The position numbers and the translations under genes are program-made. The notes beneath the pieces are model-generated. The model did no database searches. It saw only the letters and a program-made list of their open reading frames with translations, and was not told the DNA's origin. 30,912 bases of DNA from Aureispira sp964404215 (GTDB taxonomy: Bacteria; Bacteroidota; Bacteroidia; Chitinophagales; Saprospiraceae): NCBI GenBank assembly GCA_964404215.1, contig CAYOJF010000061.1, positions 1 through 30,912 of the forward strand, in the 5' to 3' direction. Positions 25,827-30,912 of the stretch are shown piece by piece. The first letter of the stretch is position 1, and each line of letters begins with the position of its first letter.

Positions 25827-28800
25827 ATGAGCATATTGACCACCGAAAAAAGCATCACAGAGCGTAAAGCATCTCTTTACAAAGCAGTAGAGCAGCGTAT
25901 CCTAGTGATAGATGGTGCCATGGGGACTATGATTCAAGAATACCAATTGACGGAGCAAGACTATAGAGGAGATCGTTTTGAAGATTATCCATCTGACCTC
26001 AAAGGTAACAACGATTTACTTTGTGTTACTCGTCCAGATGTCATTGAAAATATACATAAAGCCTACTTAGAGGCAGGAGCTGATATCATTGAGACCAATA
26101 CATTTAATGCCAATAGCATTTCGCAAGAGGACTATGATATGCCAGAAATTGCCTATGAAATGAATGTAGCTGCTGCTCAATGTGCTAGGCGAGCTGCAGA
26201 CTATTATACCAATCTCAATCCTAAGAAGCCACGTTTTGTAGCAGGGGCAATGGGACCTACCAATAAAACAGCCTCTCTATCTCCTGATGTGAATAATCCA
26301 GGCTATAGAGCCATTACGTTTGATGAACTAGTGGCAGCTTATTACGAGCAAGCTAAGGGTTTGATTGAAGGTGGTATTGATCTATTCTTGATTGAAACCG
26401 TCTTTGATACACTCAACTGTAAAGCGGCTCTTTTTGCTGTAGACAAATTGTGTGATGAGATAGGTGAAAAATATCCTATCATGGTATCGGGTACAATTAC
26501 AGATGCCTCTGGACGTACCTTGTCTGGGCAAACTGCTGAGGCGTTTTGGATCTCGGTCAGTCATGCCGACCTATTTAGCGTGGGACTCAACTGTGCTCTA
26601 GGAGCGACAGAAATGCGTCCACACGTAGAAGCTTTGTCCAATATGGCAAATTGCTACATTTCAGCTTATCCAAATGCAGGTTTGCCCAATGAATTTGGGG
26701 AGTACGACCAAGGAGGGGAAGAAATGGGTGGCTATATCCAAGATTTTGCAGAATCTGGATTTGTTAATATTATAGGAGGTTGTTGTGGTACTTCACCAGA
26801 GCACATCCAAGCAATGGCAGAAGTCGTAGCAGGGGTAACTCCTCGCAAAAAGAAAACAGGATCTAACTATAGCAATTATTCTGGTTTAGAACCCTTAATC
26901 GTTCGAGAAAACTTCAACTTCATCAATGTTGGAGAACGTACCAATGTGACGGGTTCTCGTAAATTTGCTCGTCTGATCAAAAATGGCAACTATGAAGAAG
27001 CCCTTTCTGTTGCTCGCCATCAAGTAGAAGGTGGAGCACAAGTGATTGATGTCAATATGGACGAGGGACTATTGGACTCTAAAGAAGCAATGGTAACTTT
27101 CCTAAATTTGATTGCAGCAGAGCCTGATATTTCTCGTTTGCCAATCATGATTGATTCTTCCAAATGGGAAGTAATCGAAGCAGGGTTGAAATGTGTACAA
27201 GGTAAGTCTATTGTCAATTCTATTTCCCTCAAAGAAGGGGAAGAAGCGTTTATACATCATGCAAAACTTGTCAAACGCTATGGTGCCGCCATGATTGTAA
27301 TGGCTTTTGATGAAGAAGGGCAAGCAGACACTACTGAACGTAAAGTAGAAATCTGCCACAGAGCTTACAAGATATTGACCGAGCAAGTAGGAATCCCTCC
27401 ACAAGATATTATATTCGATCCTAACATCTTTGCTATTGGTACAGGTATCGAAGAACATGCTGATTATGGCATCTATTTCATAGATGCTTGTAAACAAATC
27501 AAAGAACTGATGCCATTGGTTAAGATCTCTGGTGGAGTTAGTAATATTTCGTTCTCTTTCCGTGGTAATAATGTGATTCGTGAAGCCATTCACTCTGTAT
27601 TCTTGTATCACGCTACGCGTGCTGGTATGGATATGGGTATTGTTAATGCTGGAATGATTGAAGTCTATGATGATATTCCTAAAGAGCTATTAACATTAGT
27701 AGAAAATTTACTATTCAACAAAAACCCTGATGCTACCGAAAAGCTAATGGAATATGCCGAAACGGTAACCGGTGGAGGGAAAAAACGAGTAGTTGACTTA
27801 TCTTGGAGAGAAGGTACTATAGAAGAGCGCTTGACACACTCCCTAGTAAAAGGAATTACAGACTATATCATAGATGATACCAAAGAAGCTCATGCTAAAT
27901 ATGTCAATCCACTGACTGTAATCGAAGAACCTCTTATGGGGGGAATGGATGTAGTAGGTGATTTGTTTGGTTCTGGTAAAATGTTCTTACCACAAGTAGT
28001 AAAATCTGCTCGTGTCATGAAACAAGCGGTTGCTTATCTTACCCCTTATATCGAAGAACAAAAGGCTTCTTCAGGAGGTAGCTCCAAAGGTAAAATCCTC
28101 ATGGCGACGGTAAAAGGTGATGTGCATGATATTGGTAAAAATATCGTAGGGGTCGTTTTGGCTTGTAACAACTTCGAGATTATTGATATTGGAGTAATGG
28201 TCTCTTGCGACAATATATTGAAAGCCGCACGTAAGCATAATGTAGATATCATTGGTTTGAGTGGTTTGATTACTCCTTCTCTAGATGAAATGGTTTATGT
28301 AGCGAAAGAAATGGAGCGTCAAGGACTTAATATTCCACTCATGATTGGAGGAGCAACTACTTCTAAAACGCATACTGCTGTTAAAATTGAACCCCAATAC
28401 ACCAAAAATATTGTTGTTCACGTATTGGATGCTTCTCGTTCAGTAACTGTAGCTAGTTCGCTACTTAATGATAAAGAAGAGGAACGAAATGCCTATGTAA
28501 AAGGAATTCGAGATGAATTTGAGCGTGTACGTAAACAACGTGGAAATCGTAAGTCTGCGAAAAAGTATTTGACCTACAGAAAAGCAAAAGCGAATAAGCT
28601 ACAGTTGGATTGGGATAATTATACTCCTCCTGTTCCTCAATTTACAGGAATCAAATCTTTTGAAAAATTCGACCTTAATATACTCAAAGATTATATTGAC
28701 TGGACACCCTTCTTTGCCTCTTGGCAACTGAGAGGTAAATTTCCAGCTATCCTAGAAGACGAAATTGTAGGAGTAGAATCTACTAAACTCTACCATGATG

Positions 28801-29549
28801 CTTTAGAAATGCTAGACCAAATCATTGCGGAGAAATGGATAGAAGCTAGTGCTGTTATTGGGTTTTTCCCTGCCAACAGTGTCAATGATGATGATATCGA
28901 AATCTATACCAATGATGACAGAACAGAGATCGCTTATACCTTACACAACTTGCGTCAGCAACGCCAAAAAGCTCCAGGACAAGCCAATTTCTGTTTGACA
29001 GACTTCATTGCACCTAAAGAGACTGGTCTGAAAGATTATATTGGCTCTTTTGCCGTGACTGCTGGTGGTAATATCGAAGAAAAAGTCAAAGAGTTTGAAA
29101 CAAATCTAGATGACTATAATGCTATTATGCTCAAAGCATTGGCAGATCGTTTTGCAGAAGCCTTTGCCGAGTATATGCACAAACAAGTTCGTCTACAGCA
29201 TTGGGGGTATGTACAAGAAGAAGCATTGGATAATGAAGCTCTGATTAGAGAAAAGTATATGGGAATTCGCCCTGCTCCTGGTTATCCTGCTTGTCCAGAA
29301 CATACGGAGAAACGTACACTATTTGAAATGCTAGATGTACAAAACCAAACAGGAATTTTCTTGACAGAATCTTGTGCGATGTATCCTGCTGCTTCCGTTA
29401 GTGGATGGTATTTCTCTCATCCTGATTCTAAATATTTCGGATTAGGGAATATAGAAAAAGATCAAGTAGAGAATTACGCTGAGCGTAAAGGAATGAATAA
29501 AGAAGAGGCTGAAAGATGGTTAATGCCTGTACTGAATTATGATATTTAA
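25827..29549 (+). CDS. metH: Cobalamin-dependent methionine synthase
   Basis: MetH transfers a methyl group from 5-methyltetrahydrofolate to homocysteine through methylcobalamin, forming methionine. All modules are present in one 1240-aa chain: homocysteine domain (1-345) with the zinc cysteines Cys256 (GLNC), Cys319 and Cys320 (GGCCG); pterin domain from about 355 (NFINVGERTNVTGSRKF); cobalamin cap; cobalamin domain with DVHDIGKN (His767, the lower axial ligand) and SGLITPSLDEM; and the SAM-dependent reactivation domain (about 920-1240) with RPAPGYPACPEH. The length matches the full-length enzyme. No metF is adjacent and no B12 riboswitch is seen upstream. The gene ends in a strong terminator. 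Confidence 0.97.
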   Translation: MSILTTEKSITERKASLYKAVEQRILVIDGAMGTMIQEYQLTEQDYRGDRFEDYPSDLKGNNDLLCVTRPDVIENIHKAYLEAGADIIETNTFNANSISQEDYDMPEIAYEMNVAAAQCARRAADYYTNLNPKKPRFVAGAMGPTNKTASLSPDVNNPGYRAITFDELVAAYYEQAKGLIEGGIDLFLIETVFDTLNCKAALFAVDKLCDEIGEKYPIMVSGTITDASGRTLSGQTAEAFWISVSHADLFSVGLNCALGATEMRPHVEALSNMANCYISAYPNAGLPNEFGEYDQGGEEMGGYIQDFAESGFVNIIGGCCGTSPEHIQAMAEVVAGVTPRKKKTGSNYSNYSGLEPLIVRENFNFINVGERTNVTGSRKFARLIKNGNYEEALSVARHQVEGGAQVIDVNMDEGLLDSKEAMVTFLNLIAAEPDISRLPIMIDSSKWEVIEAGLKCVQGKSIVNSISLKEGEEAFIHHAKLVKRYGAAMIVMAFDEEGQADTTERKVEICHRAYKILTEQVGIPPQDIIFDPNIFAIGTGIEEHADYGIYFIDACKQIKELMPLVKISGGVSNISFSFRGNNVIREAIHSVFLYHATRAGMDMGIVNAGMIEVYDDIPKELLTLVENLLFNKNPDATEKLMEYAETVTGGGKKRVVDLSWREGTIEERLTHSLVKGITDYIIDDTKEAHAKYVNPLTVIEEPLMGGMDVVGDLFGSGKMFLPQVVKSARVMKQAVAYLTPYIEEQKASSGGSSKGKILMATVKGDVHDIGKNIVGVVLACNNFEIIDIGVMVSCDNILKAARKHNVDIIGLSGLITPSLDEMVYVAKEMERQGLNIPLMIGGATTSKTHTAVKIEPQYTKNIVVHVLDASRSVTVASSLLNDKEEERNAYVKGIRDEFERVRKQRGNRKSAKKYLTYRKAKANKLQLDWDNYTPPVPQFTGIKSFEKFDLNILKDYIDWTPFFASWQLRGKFPAILEDEIVGVESTKLYHDALEMLDQIIAEKWIEASAVIGFFPANSVNDDDIEIYTNDDRTEIAYTLHNLRQQRQKAPGQANFCLTDFIAPKETGLKDYIGSFAVTAGGNIEEKVKEFETNLDDYNAIMLKALADRFAEAFAEYMHKQVRLQHWGYVQEEALDNEALIREKYMGIRPAPGYPACPEHTEKRTLFEMLDVQNQTGIFLTESCAMYPAASVSGWYFSHPDSKYFGLGNIEKDQVENYAERKGMNKEEAERWLMPVLNYDI

Positions 29550-29551
29550 GT

Positions 29552-29587
29552 AAAGAGGGACTGTTTCAATTGAAACAGTCCCTCTTT
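29552..29587. terminator. Bidirectional terminator between metH and WYL gene
   Basis: A perfect 36-base palindrome has arms at 29552-29569 (AAAGAGGGACTGTTTCAA) and 29570-29587. It is followed by T-rich sequence on the plus strand, and on the minus strand by TTTACTTAAAT. It starts two bases after the metH stop and ends 14 bases before the stop of the convergent regulator, so it can serve both. Confidence 0.88.
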
Positions 29588-29601
29588 CTTATTTTATATT
29601 A

Positions 29602-30849
29602 CTACCTCACCGCTACAAAAATATCAACCTCCCCATCATTAGGATTCATTGCTTTGATGCCGTGCACCTCAAAATCAACGGTATATTTACGATCCAAATT
29701 GGCTTTCCAAATTTCTAACCAGCTATCATACAAAGCTCCATTAATTAGATCTCCTTTAGAAACAAAAGGAACATAATCTCCACCTTCAAAAGCCTGCCCG
29801 ATCATCCCCTCAGGAATATTATCCAAAGAATGCACTCTACAGCCCAAAATAGTATCATAAGGTTCTGTATGATCTCCTTCATAGTTGGTATATAAGCAAA
29901 GAATTTCTTCACTAACTTTATTAGGAATTTTAGGGGCTACTTGTTCCTGCATAAATCGTTGCCAAAGTTGAGGGATGTCCTTAGCAGCACTACCATCATT
30001 TGCTGTTCTTACTTTGATTCCAATCACTTGGAATCCTTCCATTTTTACTTTTTTCATCGTTATTGTTTTTTGATTTGATTCAAAAATAAAACTAGGAGGT
30101 GTCAACGGTATGTCAGGGGTCAAATCTTTTTGCCAATTATTTTCTAATTCCCATTTTTTACGAGCCTCTTTTAAATATTCTTTTAGTGTAAATGGATGCG
30201 GTTCAAATGACTCATAAGATGGTTTTATATTTTGGATACAATCCAACCTAAAGACTCTAAATTCACTACGCAAGCGACAGTAAGCAATCAAAATCCAATT
30301 CCCTTGCTGTGTTTGTATCAATGCAAAGGATTCTATTTCTCGACTGGTTTGTTTGTTTTGTAATGAGGTATAGTCTATGGTCAATAGCTGATAATTGGTA
30401 ATGGCTAGTTGTATTTGTACTAAATACCGACTGGATCTTTTTTCTTTTCTCTTGGTTCTAATTTCCATTCGTTCGCCCAACAAAGCTGATTTATCTTTTT
30501 GCTGATATTCCAAAACTGCCTTTACTTTGTCAATCGCTCTTTGATATTGCTCAATCAAAGATTGATCTGGATTATTCGCAATAATCTGCTGTGCAGTAAG
30601 TAATGCATTAGCTTCTTCTTCTGTAAACATTACTGGAGGTAATTGATAACCTTCCATCAGTCGATACCCCTTTCCCTCTTCTGTCACAATGGGAACGCCC
30701 GACTGCTCTAGAGCTCGAATATCTCGATAAACAGTTCGAATACTAATCTGATGCCGCTCTGCTATTTCACGTGCTGTCAATAGTCTCTTGGATTGTAATT
30801 GAGTCAATATAGCCGTCAGGCGGACAAGTCTAGGTTTGGATGTTGACAT
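29602..30849 (-). CDS. HTH-WYL regulator fused to GyrI-like effector-binding domain
   Basis: This 415-aa protein is a YafY-type transcriptional regulator with an extra C-terminal module. Residues 8-65 form an HTH_11/DeoR-like DNA-binding domain (REIAERHQISIRTVYRDIRAL), and about 140-215 a WYL domain (ITNYQLLTIDYTS, IAYCRLRSEFRVFRLDCI). Residues 265-415, starting MKKVKMEGFQVIGI, match the GyrI-like/AraC effector-binding fold (GCRVHSLDNIPEGMIGQAF). The linker at 245-264 resembles an AT-rich leader translated in frame, so the fusion may have come from two adjacent genes. Such proteins usually respond to small ligands and often control their own or neighbouring genes. It converges with metH across a terminator; the target genes are unknown and may lie beyond the window. 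Confidence 0.88.
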   Translation of the reverse strand: MSTSKPRLVRLTAILTQLQSKRLLTAREIAERHQISIRTVYRDIRALEQSGVPIVTEEGKGYRLMEGYQLPPVMFTEEEANALLTAQQIIANNPDQSLIEQYQRAIDKVKAVLEYQQKDKSALLGERMEIRTKRKEKRSSRYLVQIQLAITNYQLLTIDYTSLQNKQTSREIESFALIQTQQGNWILIAYCRLRSEFRVFRLDCIQNIKPSYESFEPHPFTLKEYLKEARKKWELENNWQKDLTPDIPLTPPSFIFESNQKTITMKKVKMEGFQVIGIKVRTANDGSAAKDIPQLWQRFMQEQVAPKIPNKVSEEILCLYTNYEGDHTEPYDTILGCRVHSLDNIPEGMIGQAFEGGDYVPFVSKGDLINGALYDSWLEIWKANLDRKYTVDFEVHGIKAMNPNDGEVDIFVAVR

Positions 30850-30863
30850 ATAGCAATTATTTA

Positions 30864-30912
30864 GAGCATGTTTAAAATTGTATTTTTCAATAATATGAGT
30901 ACCATTTTTTTG
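30864..30912. repeat. Partial copy of foldback element end
   Basis: The last 49 bases align without gaps to 18953-19001, with 33 matching positions by eye. The best part is ATAATATGAGTACC followed by a T-run and G, against ATAAAATGAGTAAG and the same T-run. It appears to be the left end of another member of the same element family, cut by the window edge. Confidence 0.5.

Overview
The window looks like chromosomal DNA of an AT-rich member of the Bacteroidota, most likely a Saprospiraceae-type marine glider (Aureispira-like). This is inferred, not searched. The support is a secreted protein with a type IX secretion (T9SS) C-terminal sorting domain, many short-signal lipoproteins with Bacteroidota-like lipoboxes, AT-rich leaders without strong Shine-Dalgarno sequences, and the mix of CHAT, four-helix-bundle, CpcT-like and DUF1569 families. 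No rRNA, tRNA, CRISPR array, intact transposase or phage gene was seen. One run of 100 N (16247-16346) is an assembly gap inside a tandem repeat.

Layout. 1-2182: a NamZ/DUF1343 muramidase translationally coupled (ATGA) to a lipoprotein of unknown function. 2224-5649: a leftward set with a methyltransferase bracketed by a 13-bp direct repeat, a long hairpin, a T9SS cargo protein and a DUF1569/DinB-like protein. 5847-16172: rightward genes for a membrane-anchored TPR-CHAT protease, a foldback element, two tandem CpcT/CpeT-like lipoproteins and a giant (1886 aa) sacsin-like GHKL ATPase with internal repeats. 16192-17434: the 8-bp tandem repeat, a four-helix-bundle (S23/Avd-like) gene starting only 11 bp after it, and an FCP1/NIF-type HAD phosphatase. 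17431-18852: a convergent secreted protein of unknown family. 18953-19113: a 161-bp foldback, MITE-like element. 19216-21227: a TPR lipoprotein and SerA, closed by a strong terminator. 21317-23243: two unknown overlapping genes (a coiled-coil protein and a small exported protein). 23289-25565: a bifunctional Rel (ppGpp synthetase/hydrolase). 25827-29549: full-length MetH, ending in a bidirectional terminator shared with a leftward HTH-WYL-GyrI fusion regulator (29602-30849).

How the genes fit together. Housekeeping parts (serA, rel, metH) concern serine and one-carbon metabolism and the stringent response; namZ concerns peptidoglycan turnover. The accessory parts (CHAT protease, CpcT-like pair, sacsin-like ATPase, four-helix bundle, the unknown 494/157-aa pair) hold the least explained biology. 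The best candidates for something undescribed are the giant ATPase, the 494/157-aa pair, the CpcT-like lipoprotein duplication, and a family of foldback elements with related termini scattered through the intergenic regions.
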